The notes: generated by a model not told the origin, from the sequence alone. A stretch of 64,000 bases of DNA from Isosphaera sp. (GCA_013822085.1 PNJV01000002.1:62001-126000); one strand, 5' to 3'; positions 29,080 through 40,040 are shown, counted from the first letter of the stretch. Numbers and translations: made by a program.

Positions 29080-30555
29080 GCGCAGCGCGTCGATCAGCGC
29101 CGCGTGGGCCCGCACGCCGGTGCGGTAGCACTCGATCTCGAACTTCTCGTTGGGCGAGTGCACCCGGTCGTCGTCCAGGCCAAAGCCCATGAAGACCGTG
29201 TCGATGCCCAGCTCGGCCTTGAGCAGCCCGGCCACGGGGATCGACCCGCCGGACTTGATCAGCGCCGGCTCCTTGCCCGTGGCCGCCAGCAGTGCCGCCC
29301 GGGCCACGCGCAGGTGCACCGAGTCGGTCGGCACCGTCACGCCGGGCCCTGTGCCGTGGTCTTGAAACTCCCACCGGAAGCCCGGCGGCGTCCGGGCGCG
29401 CAGCCACTCGAAGAACGCGTCGCGCACCAGCGCCGGCGACTGGTCGGCCACCAGCCGGAAGGAGACCTTGGCCGTGGCGTGGGACGGGATCACCGTCTTG
29501 GCGCCGGCCCCGGTGTACCCGCCGTAGATCCCGTTGATCTCCGCCGTCGGCCGGCCCCACTCGCGCTCGACGGCGCTGAAGCCCGCCTCCCCGCGGTCGG
29601 CCTCGGGGGGCAGCCCGATCTGCCGCAGGGCCCCGGCCGAGTCCGTCGACAGCCCCGCCCAGGCGGCGCGCTCCGCCTCGGTCAGCGGGCGCACCTGGTC
29701 GTAGAAGCCCGGGATCGTCACCCGCAGCTCCTTGTCCCACAGCTCGGAGAGCACCTTGACAAGCTCGGCGTTGGGGTTGAGCGTGCGGCCGCCCCAGAGC
29801 CCCGAGTGGAGGTCCTGGTTGGGGCCGTGCAGCGTCACTTCCGTGTACGCCAGCCCGCGCACGCCGTAGGTGATCGCCGGCCGGCCGCGCCCGAGCATGT
29901 TCGTGTCCGAGATCACGCACACGTCGCAGTCCTTGAGCAGCCCGCGGTGCGCCCTGACGAACCGCTCCAGGTTCACCGACCCCGACTCCTCCTCGCCTTC
30001 GAGCATCACCGTGAATCGCACGCCGCCGGCCACCGACCCGCTCACCTGGCGCCAGGCCCGCAGCGATTCGAGGAACGTCATCACCTGGCCCTTGTCGTCG
30101 ACGGCGCCGCGGGCCACGATCCGCCGGCCCGCACCCCCACCTCCGCCACCAACCCCGGCCCCGCCCCGGGCCCCAGCCCCCGCCGGCGCCTCGCGGATCA
30201 CCGGCTCGAACGGCGGGCTCTCCCAGAGCTCGACGGGGTCGACCGGCTGCACGTCGTAGTGCCCGTAGAACAGCACGTGCGGCCCCTTGTACGCCGCGTC
30301 GCCGGCCGACGTGGCCGTCACGATGGGGTGCCCCGCGCCCTCGGGCTGGCCCGTGGGCAGCACTTCCACCGACAGGCCCGAGGCCCGCAGGTGGTCGGCC
30401 GCCCACTGGGCTGCGCGCTTGCACTCGACCCGATAGGCCGGGTCCGTCGAGATCGACGGGATGGCCAGCCACTCGCACAGCCGGGCGATCCCGGCGTTCT
30501 CCGCCTCGTCCAGGTGCGCAAAGACCCCCGCCAGTTGCCGTGAGATCATGCCCAA
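29071..30555 (-). CDS. M20-family dipeptidase / zinc peptidase
   Basis: 'VLFYGHYDVQPVDPVELWESPPFEPVI', 'IVARGAVDDKGQVMTFLESL', 'LEGEEESGSVNLERFV', 'IPVAGLLKAELGIDTVFMGFGLDDDRVHSPNEKFEIECYRTG'. Confidence 0.93.
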   Translation of the reverse strand: MGMISRQLAGVFAHLDEAENAGIARLCEWLAIPSISTDPAYRVECKRAAQWAADHLRASGLSVEVLPTGQPEGAGHPIVTATSAGDAAYKGPHVLFYGHYDVQPVDPVELWESPPFEPVIREAPAGAGARGGAGVGGGGGGAGRRIVARGAVDDKGQVMTFLESLRAWRQVSGSVAGGVRFTVMLEGEEESGSVNLERFVRAHRGLLKDCDVCVISDTNMLGRGRPAITYGVRGLAYTEVTLHGPNQDLHSGLWGGRTLNPNAELVKVLSELWDKELRVTIPGFYDQVRPLTEAERAAWAGLSTDSAGALRQIGLPPEADRGEAGFSAVEREWGRPTAEINGIYGGYTGAGAKTVIPSHATAKVSFRLVADQSPALVRDAFFEWLRARTPPGFRWEFQDHGTGPGVTVPTDSVHLRVARAALLAATGKEPALIKSGGSIPVAGLLKAELGIDTVFMGFGLDDDRVHSPNEKFEIECYRTGVRAHAALIDALRSL

Positions 30556-30667
30556 CCGTATCAGCCGCCCCCGCGCCCTGCCCGCCGGGGCGGCCGCGAT
30601 CTACCATCAGCGGTCCTGCGCGCTGGATCCGACGACGCCCGCGCGCGGCGACCCAGGAGCACGCCGC

Positions 30668-31858
30668 ATGGCCACCGCCGCGACCACCCCGGTCATCCTC
30701 GCCGCCAAGCGCACCCCGATCGGGCGGTTCCTCGGCGGCCTGAGCAAGGTCCCGGCCCCGGTGCTGGGCTCGTACGCCGTCTCGGCGCTCTTTGCCGAGC
30801 ACCCGGCCCTCAAGGCCCGGGCCGACGAGGTGATCATGGGCTGCGTGCTCCAGGCGGGCCTGGGCCAGGCCCCGGCGCGCCAGGCGGCCATCAAGGCCGG
30901 CCTCCCCGAGACGATCAACGCGCACACCGTCAACAAGGTCTGCGGCTCCGGCCTGCAGGCGGTCATGCTCGCGGCGCAGGCCATCAAGGCGGGCGACGCG
31001 GGGCTGGTCATCGCCGGCGGCTTCGAGAACATGTCCGCTGCGCCCCACATGTCGCGCGTCCGCGAGGGCGTCAAGTTCGGCCCGGCCACCCTCGAGGACC
31101 ACATGCAGTACGACGGCCTGCGCTGCGCCTTTGAGTGCTGGGCCATGGGCAACGCCGCCGACCACATCGCCCAGAAGCACGGCGTCTCCCGCGCCGAGCA
31201 GGACCGCTTCGCCGTGCAGTCTCACCACCGCGCCGCCGAGGCGACAAGGGCCGGCCACTTTGCGCGCGAGCTGGTGCCGCTCTCGGGCGAGCAGTGCCTG
31301 GACAAGAAGTCCCCCGGCGTGGCCGCCGACGAGGGGATCCGGGCCGAGACCACCCTCGAGGCCGTGGCCAAGCTCCGCCCGGCCTTCACCCCGTCGGGCA
31401 CCGTCACCGCCGCCAACGCCTCGCAGATCAACGACGGCGCCGCCGCCCTAGCGGTGGCCTCCCTGGCCGTCGCCGAGCAGCTGGGCATCAAGCCCCTGGC
31501 CCGGGTCCTGGCCTACCACACCAGCGGCGTGAGCCCCAAGGACATCTTCGCCGCCCCCATCACCGGCATCTCCGGCCTGCTGAGCAAGGCCGGCCTGGGC
31601 GTCACGGACATCGACCTCTTCGAGATCAACGAGGCCTTCGCCGCCCAGGCCCTGTGCAACATCAAGGAGCTCAAGATCGACGAGGCCCGGCTGAACATCG
31701 CCGGCGGCGGCATCGCCCTGGGCCACCCCATCGGGGCCTCGGGGGCGCGCGTCCTGACCACCCTCGTCCACCAGATGCACCGCACCGGCGCCAAGCGCGG
31801 CGTCGCGGCCCTGTGCCTGGGCGGGGGCAACTCCGTGGCCATGCTCATCGAGGTCTAA
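30668..31858 (+). CDS. Acetyl-CoA C-acetyltransferase (thiolase)
   Basis: 'VCGSGLQAVMLAAQAIKAG', 'NEAFAAQALCNIKEL', 'NIAGGGIALGHPIGASGARVLTTLVHQM', 'CLGGGNSVAMLIE'. Confidence 0.96.
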   Translation: MATAATTPVILAAKRTPIGRFLGGLSKVPAPVLGSYAVSALFAEHPALKARADEVIMGCVLQAGLGQAPARQAAIKAGLPETINAHTVNKVCGSGLQAVMLAAQAIKAGDAGLVIAGGFENMSAAPHMSRVREGVKFGPATLEDHMQYDGLRCAFECWAMGNAADHIAQKHGVSRAEQDRFAVQSHHRAAEATRAGHFARELVPLSGEQCLDKKSPGVAADEGIRAETTLEAVAKLRPAFTPSGTVTAANASQINDGAAALAVASLAVAEQLGIKPLARVLAYHTSGVSPKDIFAAPITGISGLLSKAGLGVTDIDLFEINEAFAAQALCNIKELKIDEARLNIAGGGIALGHPIGASGARVLTTLVHQMHRTGAKRGVAALCLGGGNSVAMLIEV

Positions 31859-31862
31859 CCCG

Positions 31863-32507
31863 TTGCCCGACCACCCAAGCCCCGCTGCGCCGAGCCAGCC
31901 GGCCCCGCGCCCCGTCCCCGCCTGGGCGCTCCACCGCCGGCTCTACGACTGGGTCCTGTCGCTGGCGCACAGGCGCTGGGCCACCGGCGCGCTGGCGGTG
32001 GTCTCGTTCGCCGAGTCCTCGTTCTTCCCCATCCCCCCCGATGTCCTCCAGATCGCCCTGACCCTCGAGCGCCGCGCCCGGGCGTTTTACTACGCCGCGG
32101 TGAGCACCGCCGCCTCGGTCCTGGGCGGCCTGGCCGGCTACGCCATCGGCTGGGGGCTCTGGGAGTCGGTCCGCCCGCTGGCCCTCAAGCATGTCTTCTC
32201 CCAGGCCCAGTTCGACCGCGTCTCGGGCCTCTACCGCCAGTACGACGTGTGGGTCGTCTTTGCGGCCGCCTTCACGCCCATCCCGTACAAGGTCTTCACC
32301 ATCGCCGGCGGGGTGGCGGGCATCGCGGTCCTGCCCTTTACGCTCGCCTCGCTGGTGGGCCGGGGTGGCAGGTTCTTCCTGGTCGCCGGCCTGCTCTATT
32401 GGCAGGGCCCGCGCGTCAAGCGCCTGGTCGAGGCCTACTTCAACCTCTTGACGATGATCCTGCTGGGTGTGCTGGTGGCCGGCTACGCCGTCTACGCCCG
32501 GTTCTGA
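31863..32507 (+). CDS. DedA/YqaA-type VTT-domain membrane protein
   Basis: 'AVVSFAESSFFPIPPDVLQIALTL', 'GGLAGYAIGWGLWE', 'AAFTPIPYKVFTIAGGVAGI', multiple TM segments. Confidence 0.85.
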   Translation: MPDHPSPAAPSQPAPRPVPAWALHRRLYDWVLSLAHRRWATGALAVVSFAESSFFPIPPDVLQIALTLERRARAFYYAAVSTAASVLGGLAGYAIGWGLWESVRPLALKHVFSQAQFDRVSGLYRQYDVWVVFAAAFTPIPYKVFTIAGGVAGIAVLPFTLASLVGRGGRFFLVAGLLYWQGPRVKRLVEAYFNLLTMILLGVLVAGYAVYARF

Positions 32508-32668
32508 TAGCCGCTTGTGCGCCGCCCGGTCGCGGTGTCCGCGCACCGGCCCGTGCTGCGTCTGGATGGTGGGAGCGTCCGCATGCGTCACCGAGCCCAC
32601 GACCGCGCGACGCCCAGCCCCGCCCGCGCCGCTGCTGCTGCTGCTGCGCCGCCGCCGCCCTGGCCCTG

Positions 32669-34297
32669 ATGGCTCTGGGCCTCCAGGCCTGCGTCTCGGT
32701 CTACAGGCCGCCCACGCTGGCCGGCGCAGCCCGCGCCGAGCCCGAGCACCCGTCCCAGGGCGACACGCTGTCCATCGACGCCTGGCCGGCCCGCGTCCCG
32801 GTCCGCAACACCCTCCGCCAGCTCCGCGCCGCGACGCCCGAGCCGGCCACCGGCCAGGCCCCGCGCCACGCGCTCATGGGCGTGCCCATCCGCCTGAGCC
32901 GCCCGGTGACCCCCATGCGGCGCACGCCGCAGATCCTCCGCAGGATCGAGCAGGAGCTGACCGCCGACGCCCTGCTGCTGAGCCTCAGCCGGCTCGGCCC
33001 GGTCCTGCCCGGCCGCACGCAGGTCCGCAGCGAGGGCCGCGGCTCGTTCCTCTTCGTCTCGACCGACGAGCCCGCCGCCGACCCGCGCCTGGCGCCGGCC
33101 GCGTACTACAAGTTCGTCTCCGGCCGAGTCGAGCCCCTCGAGCCTGAGCCCCGCCGCGCCCCCGCGCTCGCTCAGCCCGCGCTGCCGCAGCCCCCAGCCG
33201 ACCTGCCAGCTGCGGTGATGATCTTCGAAGGGCTGCCCGTCGCCGCGGAGCCAGGCGGCGGTGGCCAAGGCGGCGCCGGCCCAGACATCGCCACCCCCGG
33301 CACGCCCACCCCCCGCGCCAGCACCCCCAGCGCGCCCGACGCCGACACGCCCGATCCAGCCGTGGTCATCCAGCTCCAGCGCACCTGGTTCTCCTTCTAC
33401 GCGCCGCTGGCTTCGGGCGCCGACCCCGAGCCCCGCGGCCTGATCGTGCTGCTCCCGGGCGTCTTTGGCACGCCAGCGGACGTCATCGACGCGATGGTCC
33501 ATCAGTTCCGCGGCCGCGGCTGGGCCGTGCTGCGCATGCTCTCGCACCCCTCGCGCTTCACCGAGCGCCGGGCCTACCGCGTCAGCCCCGACGACCCCTC
33601 CCCGGCTGCGCGGGCCATCGCCCGCGAGATGTCCGACCGCGCCGCCGAGTGCGCCTACGCCGTCGAGGGGGTGCTCTCGCACGTGATCCTGGAGCGCCCC
33701 GGGCTGGCCCGAGCCCCGCGCGTGCTCGTGGGCATGAGCGGCGGCGCCCTGGTGTTGCCCACCGTGCTGGCCCGCGACCCCGCCGCGTGGTCCGCCGCTG
33801 TGCTCATCGGCGGGGGCGCCGATTGGCTCTCGGTGGCGCTCCGCTCGAACTACGCCTCGCTCATCAACGCCTTCACCTTTGTGTGGCGCCCCGACCCGCC
33901 GGAGCCGCCCGGCGCGGATGCAGCCGGCCAGGCCGCCGCCAGCGCGCCGGCCCAGGTCGTCCCGACCGCCGCCCAGCGCCAGGCCCTGAGCGATCACTAC
34001 CTGGCCAACGCCCCGCTCGATCCCATCCACACCGCGCGCCTGCTGCGCGAGCTGCCCACGCTGTTCGTCCACGCCTCGGCCGACCGGGCCGTGCCCGCCG
34101 ACCTGGGCGACCGCCTCTGGGACGCCGCCGGCCGCCCCGAGCGCTGGTCGATCGGCGTCGGCCACGAGCTGCTCTTCCTGACCCTCCCGTGGCACGCTGC
34201 GCGGCTGGCCGACTGGGTCGGCGCCGCGGCCTTGCGCTCCCCCGAGCCCGCCCCGGGCCCGACACCCGCCGGCGCGCCCAGCGCGCTCGGCTCATAA
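32669..34297 (+). CDS. Putative lipoprotein with alpha/beta hydrolase domain
   Basis: 'LALMALGLQACVS' lipobox-like; 'LIVLLPGVFGTPADVIDAMVHQFRGRGWAVLRML', 'VLVGMSGGALVLPTVLARDP', 'LPTLFVHASADRAVP'; N-terminus uncertain (see rejected list). Confidence 0.65.
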   Translation: MALGLQACVSVYRPPTLAGAARAEPEHPSQGDTLSIDAWPARVPVRNTLRQLRAATPEPATGQAPRHALMGVPIRLSRPVTPMRRTPQILRRIEQELTADALLLSLSRLGPVLPGRTQVRSEGRGSFLFVSTDEPAADPRLAPAAYYKFVSGRVEPLEPEPRRAPALAQPALPQPPADLPAAVMIFEGLPVAAEPGGGGQGGAGPDIATPGTPTPRASTPSAPDADTPDPAVVIQLQRTWFSFYAPLASGADPEPRGLIVLLPGVFGTPADVIDAMVHQFRGRGWAVLRMLSHPSRFTERRAYRVSPDDPSPAARAIAREMSDRAAECAYAVEGVLSHVILERPGLARAPRVLVGMSGGALVLPTVLARDPAAWSAAVLIGGGADWLSVALRSNYASLINAFTFVWRPDPPEPPGADAAGQAAASAPAQVVPTAAQRQALSDHYLANAPLDPIHTARLLRELPTLFVHASADRAVPADLGDRLWDAAGRPERWSIGVGHELLFLTLPWHAARLADWVGAAALRSPEPAPGPTPAGAPSALGS

Positions 34298-34305
34298 CGT
34301 CACCC

Positions 34306-35298
34306 GTGCGGGTCGTCGCCAGCCCATACCACCTCACGTCGCGCGAGCTGCCGGCCATGGCCGGCCTGCTGCTGGCCGACGAGGCCGTCACGCTCCTGCC
34401 CACCCAGTCCCGCGCCTCGGCCCTTGATCCCGAGAGCGTCCGGGCCGCGTTCGTGACGCACCCGCGGTACCTCCGCCTGCTCGAGTCCTGGCGGTGGTCG
34501 GGGCCGCTGTGGCGCGACGGCCTGGTCCGGGCCACGCGCTCCCCGAGCGACCCGGCCGACCCCGCCGACGACGCCCGCGACGCCTGCCTGCGCATCGACG
34601 CCGAGCCCCACTTTGCCCCCCTGCGCCGGTTCCTCCGCCGCGACTGGTTCGCCCACGACGGCCGCCACCTGGACACCCTCTGCGCCGACCTGCTCAAGGG
34701 CGGCCCCGACCCGGGCGTGAGCATCCCGATCGCGACCGGCCTGGACGCCTTCGCGGCCCGGCACGCCATGTCCGTCCTGAGGCTGGCCGGGGGCGCCGCC
34801 GGCTCGGTCGCCCGCAGGGCCGAGGAGCTGATCGCGCCGCCCGTGTTTACGGTGAGCATCCCGGTGCTGGCCCGCGCCGACGGCCACACGCTCCTCCAGC
34901 TGCGCGCCGAGCTCGACCGCGAGCTGCGCCGCCTGCGCGGGGCCATCGATGCGGCCCTGACCTGTGCGCCCCACCCGTCGCCGGCCCAGCCCCTGCCCGC
35001 CCCGCCAGCGCGGGCGCTCATCGCCGGCGTTCGGGCCGCCGCCACCGAGTACGCCCGGGCCTTTGGCGATGTCCGCGGGGCCTATGTCGGCCGCGACGAC
35101 GAGCACCACGAACGCATCACCGACGCCTGGGTGACGCTCACCGCGCGGCGCGCGCCCGACGACGCGGCGCTCTGGGCGAGCCTGGCCGCCATGCGATCAG
35201 CCGGCGCCCCGGCGCGCCCCGGGCGCCCGCTGCGCGCCCACCCCCGGCCGACAGTCACCTGGCTGTGTGTTGGTCTGAGCGCCATCGCTTCTGCCTGA
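34306..35298 (+). CDS. Hypothetical protein
   Basis: 331-aa ORF beginning at GTG 34306 in a collinear gap; GC3-biased codons; no recognised domain. Confidence 0.6.
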   Translation: MRVVASPYHLTSRELPAMAGLLLADEAVTLLPTQSRASALDPESVRAAFVTHPRYLRLLESWRWSGPLWRDGLVRATRSPSDPADPADDARDACLRIDAEPHFAPLRRFLRRDWFAHDGRHLDTLCADLLKGGPDPGVSIPIATGLDAFAARHAMSVLRLAGGAAGSVARRAEELIAPPVFTVSIPVLARADGHTLLQLRAELDRELRRLRGAIDAALTCAPHPSPAQPLPAPPARALIAGVRAAATEYARAFGDVRGAYVGRDDEHHERITDAWVTLTARRAPDDAALWASLAAMRSAGAPARPGRPLRAHPRPTVTWLCVGLSAIASA

Positions 35299-35330
35299 GC
35301 CCCCACCGCCATCCCCCATCCACACCCCCC

Positions 35331-35360
35331 GCACCCCCGCACCCCCGCACCCCCGCACCC
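35331..35360. repeat. Short tandem repeat, GCACCCCC unit, about 4 copies, intergenic
   Basis: Direct reading: ccccccgcacccccgcacccccgcacccccgcaccc. Confidence 0.9.
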
Positions 35361-35374
35361 ACGAGCGACCCACG

Positions 35375-37666
35375 ATGCCCAACCGCCTCGCCCACGCCAG
35401 CAGCCCCTACCTCCTCCAGCACGCCCACAACCCCGTGGACTGGTGGCCCTGGGGACAAGAGGCCATCGCCGAGGCGCGCCGCCGAGACGTGCCGATCTTC
35501 CTCTCGGTGGGCTACTCCACCTGCTACTGGTGCCACGTCATGGAGCGAGAGTCCTTCGAGCACGCCGACACCGCCCGGCTGCTCAACGGGGGCTTCGTCC
35601 CCGTCAAGCTCGACCGCGAGGAGCGCCCCGACATCGACGCGGTGTACATGGCGGCCACCCAGCTGCTCACGGGCCAGGGAGGCTGGCCCATGAGCGTGTT
35701 CCTCGAGCCCGGCCAGCTGCGCCCGTTCTTCGCCGGCACGTACTTCCCGCTCGAGCCGGCCTTCGGGCGGCCCTCCTTCCGGCAGGTGCTCTCCGGCATG
35801 TCCGACGCCTATGCGCGACGCCGCGCCGACGTCCTGGCCCAGTCGGCCACGGTCTCGGCCGCGGTCACCGAGCACCTGGCCGCTGCGCAGTCGCCCGTGC
35901 CGCTCTCGGTCGAGCACGTCCAGCGCACCGCCCAGACCCTCCTGACCACCGCCGACCACGCCCACGGGGGCTTCGGCGGGGCCCCCAAGTTCCCCCAGCC
36001 GCTCTATCTCGATTTTCTGCTTGACCTGCTCCCGCGCGCCGCCGACGCCGACACCGCCGCCGCCATCGAGCGCACCCTGCGTCACACCCTGGAGGCGATG
36101 GCCCTGGGCGGGATCCACGACCACCTCGGCGGGGGCTTTCACCGCTACTCGGTGGACCGCTTCTGGCTCGTGCCGCACTTCGAGAAGATGCTCTACGACC
36201 AGGCCCTGCTCCTGCGCGTCTACGCCCGGGCCGCGGCGCTCTGGGACGACGCGTGGCTGGCCCGGGTGTGCGCCCGGCTGGTCGGCTTCCTCGACCGCGA
36301 GCTGACGCTCCCCGACGGCGCCCTGGCCACCGCCCTGGACGCCGAGGTCGGCGGCCGAGAGGGGCTCAACTACTTGTGGGACGCCCAGTCGGCCCGGGAC
36401 GCGCTGGGCGCCGCCCTGGCCCCGGCCCAGACCGCCCGCGCGCTCGAGTTCCTGGGCCTGAGCGCCGGCCCCAACTTCCAGGACCCTCACCACCCCTCCG
36501 ACCCGCCGCGCAACGTCCTGCGGCTGGCCGCGCGCCCCAGCCCCGCCGACGAGGCGTTGCTCGACGCCGCCTCCGAGGCCCTCCTGCGCGCGCGGGCCCA
36601 GCGCCCGGCCCCGAGGCTCGATGACAAGGCCATCGCCTCCTGGAACGCCATGGCCATCTGCGCCCTGACCGACGCGGCGACGCTCCTCAAGGCCCCCGCG
36701 TGGCTCGACCGCGCCCAGCGCGCAGCCGACGCGGCCGTGGCGCGCCTGTGCAAGCCCGACGGCTCGGTGCTGCGCTCCGAGCGCCTCGGCGTGCCCGGCC
36801 CCATGGGCACCCTCGAGGACGCCGCCGCCATGGCCGCGGCCCTGCTGGCCCTGCACCGGGCCGGTCGCGGCGGGGGCGCGTACCTGGCGCGGGCCGAGGC
36901 GATCCTCGACCGCGCCGCCGCGCTCTTTGCCGACGACGCCGGCGGCTTCTACGACACCCCCGACGGCGCCGGTCCTGACGCCCCGTTCGTCAGGCCGCGC
37001 TCCACCTACGACGGGGCCACGCCCAGCGGCGTCTCCCTGGCCCTCCACGCCCTGCTCGACGCCTTCGAGATCACCGGGCGAGTCGGCCGCCTGGACGCGG
37101 CCCGCCGCGCGCTGCTGCGCGTCTCGCCGGCCGTCCACGAGTCCCCCGCCTCGGCGTGCAACTCGGCCCGCGCGCTCCTGCGCGTGCTGGCCCTGGACCC
37201 GGCCGGCTGGGACAACGCCTGCGCGGCGCTCGACCCCGCCGCCCGACCCAGGCCCACCACCAGCGCCGCGGTGGTGCGCGTGCTGACCAGCGCCGACGAG
37301 CTGGTCGTCTCGCCGCGGGAGCCGGGCAGGCTCCTGCTCAGGCTCGAGATCGACGAGGGCTACCACATCAACTCCGCCTTCGCCGGCCAGCAGAGCGGCG
37401 GCGTGGTCGTCCCGCTCCGCCTGGACCTGGCCGACGCCCAGGGCCTCCGGCTCTACGCCGACTACCCCGCCGGCGAGTCCCACGGCACATTCACGCACAC
37501 CGTCCACCACGGCGTGGTCCAGTTCCAGGCCGTGATCGAGCAGACCGGCCCCATCCAGGGCCGCCCGCGCGTCGTCCTGACGTACCAGGCCTGCACCGAC
37601 GCCGCCTGCCTGGCCCCGGCCCACGACACGCTCGGCCTGACCATCACGCCCGACGACGGCGCCTAA
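35375..37666 (+). CDS. DUF255/YyaL-type thioredoxin-domain protein with C-terminal DsbD_N-like domain
   Basis: '[32 protein letters not shown]', '[42 protein letters not shown]', '[13 protein letters not shown]'; C-terminal '[12 protein letters not shown]...[26 protein letters not shown]'. Confidence 0.93.
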   Translation: MPNRLAHASSPYLLQHAHNPVDWWPWGQEAIAEARRRDVPIFLSVGYSTCYWCHVMERESFEHADTARLLNGGFVPVKLDREERPDIDAVYMAATQLLTGQGGWPMSVFLEPGQLRPFFAGTYFPLEPAFGRPSFRQVLSGMSDAYARRRADVLAQSATVSAAVTEHLAAAQSPVPLSVEHVQRTAQTLLTTADHAHGGFGGAPKFPQPLYLDFLLDLLPRAADADTAAAIERTLRHTLEAMALGGIHDHLGGGFHRYSVDRFWLVPHFEKMLYDQALLLRVYARAAALWDDAWLARVCARLVGFLDRELTLPDGALATALDAEVGGREGLNYLWDAQSARDALGAALAPAQTARALEFLGLSAGPNFQDPHHPSDPPRNVLRLAARPSPADEALLDAASEALLRARAQRPAPRLDDKAIASWNAMAICALTDAATLLKAPAWLDRAQRAADAAVARLCKPDGSVLRSERLGVPGPMGTLEDAAAMAAALLALHRAGRGGGAYLARAEAILDRAAALFADDAGGFYDTPDGAGPDAPFVRPRSTYDGATPSGVSLALHALLDAFEITGRVGRLDAARRALLRVSPAVHESPASACNSARALLRVLALDPAGWDNACAALDPAARPRPTTSAAVVRVLTSADELVVSPREPGRLLLRLEIDEGYHINSAFAGQQSGGVVVPLRLDLADAQGLRLYADYPAGESHGTFTHTVHHGVVQFQAVIEQTGPIQGRPRVVLTYQACTDAACLAPAHDTLGLTITPDDGA

Positions 37667-38411
37667 GCCCGCCCGCCGCGGGCCGCCAGGCACGCCCCGA
37701 CCAGCCGCGCAAAGAGCCCGTCCCCAAGGGCCCGGTCGCGCGTGCGCTCCGGGTGCCACTGCACGCCGAGATAGAACGGCCGCCCGGGGTCGTCCACGGC
37801 CTCGATCACCCCGTCGTGCGCCCGAGCGAGCACGCGCAGCGAGCCGCCGTCGCCCAGCGCCTGGTGGTGCCAGCTCGTGACCACTCCCGCGGGCAGGGTG
37901 GCGCCGTCGCCGAGCCTGGCCCCGTCCGTCGGCACCACCGCGTGCTGGCGGTCGCCGGTGTGCTCGGCCGCTGTGGCGGGGAACTCGTCGGGCAGGTGCT
38001 GGAGCAGCCCGGCCCCGCGCAGGATGCCCATCTGCTGCATCCCCAGGCAGACCCCGAGCACCGGCACCCCGGGCTTCTGGCCAAGCGCCCGAAGGAGGGC
38101 AAAGTCGAAGGCCTGCCGCGCCGGGTGCACCAGCTCCGCCGCGGGGTGGTTGGCCAGGCCGAAGGCGCGCATGTCCGGGTCGGCGCCGCCGGTGAGCACG
38201 ACGCCGTCGAGGCCGTCGAGCACGCCCGCTGCCACAGCGTCGGGGTCGGCCCCGGGCAGGCCGTGGACCACCACCGGCGCCCCGCCGGCGCGCCACACCG
38301 CCTCGGCGTAGGCGCCCGAGACCGACACGCGCGCCGCGCCGCCGCCCTCCTGGCGCACGTCCGCCGTGATCCCGATCCACGGCCTCCGACCTGTCTGGGG
38401 TGCGTCGCTCA
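37663..38411 (-). CDS. Class I glutamine amidotransferase / gamma-glutamyl-gamma-aminobutyrate hydrolase family (peptidase C26)
   Basis: '[11 protein letters not shown]', '[16 protein letters not shown]', '[28 protein letters not shown]', '[11 protein letters not shown]'; GTG at 38411 more likely than the ORF start at 38460. Confidence 0.9.
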
Positions 38412-38495
38412 CGATCGGTCGCTCACAGGGGCCGCCGGCCTGGCCCAGCCGCGCCGGCACTCTACCACCCGGCCCGGCGGCTGGTACGCTGGTGC

Positions 38496-40040
38496 ATGTC
38501 CAGCAAGCCGATCGTCGCTGCGCTCCTCGTGGCCATCGTTCTAGCCGTGGCTGTCCTGGGCGTGGTCATGTACAACCGGGCCAACGCCGCCCGGGGGCCG
38601 CTGATCGCTGCGCCTGCGGGCGTCGAGGCCCGTGCCGTGCCCATCGGCGACCTGGTCCTGCCCTTCGACGCCGGCTCGGTCCGCAGCATCGAGCTGCTCC
38701 CGTCCGACGGCCCGCGTCAGCGGCTCGTGTTCCACCCGTCGAGCGGCCAGTGGACGTACCAGGAGCGCAACTGGCCCGTCGAGCCCGACGCCGTCGCCGC
38801 GGCCCTGGCGCTGCTCAAGGACGCCCGGGCCCAGGCCGTCCCGACGGCCACCAGCGCCCAGGGCGCTGGGCGTACCGAGCTCGTGCTGCGCGACGCCGCC
38901 GGCGCCGAGCTGGCGCGCTACCGGCTGGCCTCGCGCACGCTCGCCGGCCAGGGGCTCCTCGAAGCCCTGCCCGCCCCGGGCACCAGCGGCCCGATCCGCG
39001 CCGCGATCGTCCGCTCGGCCGTCCACGAGCGCTTCAACGCCGGCTTCCTCCCCTGGCGTCAGACGCTGCTCTTCCCGACGGCCACGCGAGCCACCGGCGT
39101 GACGTTCTGGCGCCAGGACCCAGACGCGGCACCGGACGCGCAGCCGGTCGCGGCACCGGACGCCAAGCCGGCCGCGCGAACGCCCCGCCGGATCACCATC
39201 GCGGGCCGCGGGGCGCGCTGGGCGCTGACCGAGCCCCTGGCCGCGCCCGCCGAGCCGGAGGCCGTCGCCAGGACGCTCAGCACGCTCGCCTCGCTGCGCG
39301 TCGGGCGGTTCATCGACTCGCCCTGGCCGACGCCGGCCCAGGCCGGCCTGGACGCGCCCCGCGCGTCGCTCGTCCTGACGCTCCCGCCCACCGTGCCCGA
39401 CTCCTCGCCCGTCCAGCACACGCTGCGCCTTGGCGCCCGCGCCGACGACGCCGGCCGCACCCTCTACGCCTCCCTCGACGGCTCCGACGCGATCTTTGTC
39501 GTCGACGCCGCGCTCATCGAGCAGCTGCCGGTCCTGCCGGAGCCCTTCATCGCGCGCGCCTCGCTCGACGCTGAGCCCGCCGACATCCGCGCCCTGCGGC
39601 TGACCGTCTCGGGCGCTGCGTCCGCCGAGCCCGCGCCGCCGCCGGCCTTCACCCGCACGCCCGTGGGCTGGGCCGAGCTGACCGACGCGCCCGGCGCCGC
39701 CGAGCCGGCCACGGTGCTGCTCTCGCCCCAGCGGGCCGCCACGGTCGACGAGGTCGCCGTCTTCTTGACCAAGGCCGCTGCCGTCGAGGTGCGCTCCGCT
39801 GCGCTGCCCGCCGAGGAGGCCACCCCGCTGGGAACTATCACCGCCGAACTGATCGAGCACCGCGGCTCGGTCATGATCCCCGTCGCGCGCACCGCCGACA
39901 ATCGCTTCGTGCTGACCGTCGGCGGCATCGCCCGGGTGTATCAGGCTGCGCCGCCGCTGCTGCGTCAGACGTTTCTGGTCGCAGCACCTACCGCGCAGCC
40001 GAGCCCGCCAGTCCCTCAGCCACCGAGCGGTGAAAAGTGA
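38496..40040 (+). CDS. DUF4340-like secreted/membrane-anchored protein
   Basis: N-terminal TM 'IVAALLVAIVLAVAVLGVVMY' followed by 'SVRSIELLPSDGPRQRLVFHPSSGQWTYQERNWPVEPDAVAAALALL', typical DUF4340 layout. Confidence 0.72.
   Translation: MSSKPIVAALLVAIVLAVAVLGVVMYNRANAARGPLIAAPAGVEARAVPIGDLVLPFDAGSVRSIELLPSDGPRQRLVFHPSSGQWTYQERNWPVEPDAVAAALALLKDARAQAVPTATSAQGAGRTELVLRDAAGAELARYRLASRTLAGQGLLEALPAPGTSGPIRAAIVRSAVHERFNAGFLPWRQTLLFPTATRATGVTFWRQDPDAAPDAQPVAAPDAKPAARTPRRITIAGRGARWALTEPLAAPAEPEAVARTLSTLASLRVGRFIDSPWPTPAQAGLDAPRASLVLTLPPTVPDSSPVQHTLRLGARADDAGRTLYASLDGSDAIFVVDAALIEQLPVLPEPFIARASLDAEPADIRALRLTVSGAASAEPAPPPAFTRTPVGWAELTDAPGAAEPATVLLSPQRAATVDEVAVFLTKAAAVEVRSAALPAEEATPLGTITAELIEHRGSVMIPVARTADNRFVLTVGGIARVYQAAPPLLRQTFLVAAPTAQPSPPVPQPPSGEK

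Noticed and set aside
32583-32670. Possible frameshift in a (GCT)n/(GCC)n run giving a different N-terminus for the hydrolase lipoprotein
   Set aside because: The ATG at 32583 runs into a stop in its own frame, and 'LALMALGLQAC' can start at 32669 or an upstream alternative codon. A microsatellite indel is possible but cannot be supported without orthologs or reads.
35331-35360. CRISPR-like short repeats
   Set aside because: Eight-base uninterrupted tandem units with no spacers; simple repeat only. No CRISPR array seen anywhere in the window.
35255-38380. 1041-aa minus-strand ORF spanning the DUF255 gene
   Set aside because: Antisense shadow ORF with low-complexity Gly/Arg/Val composition.
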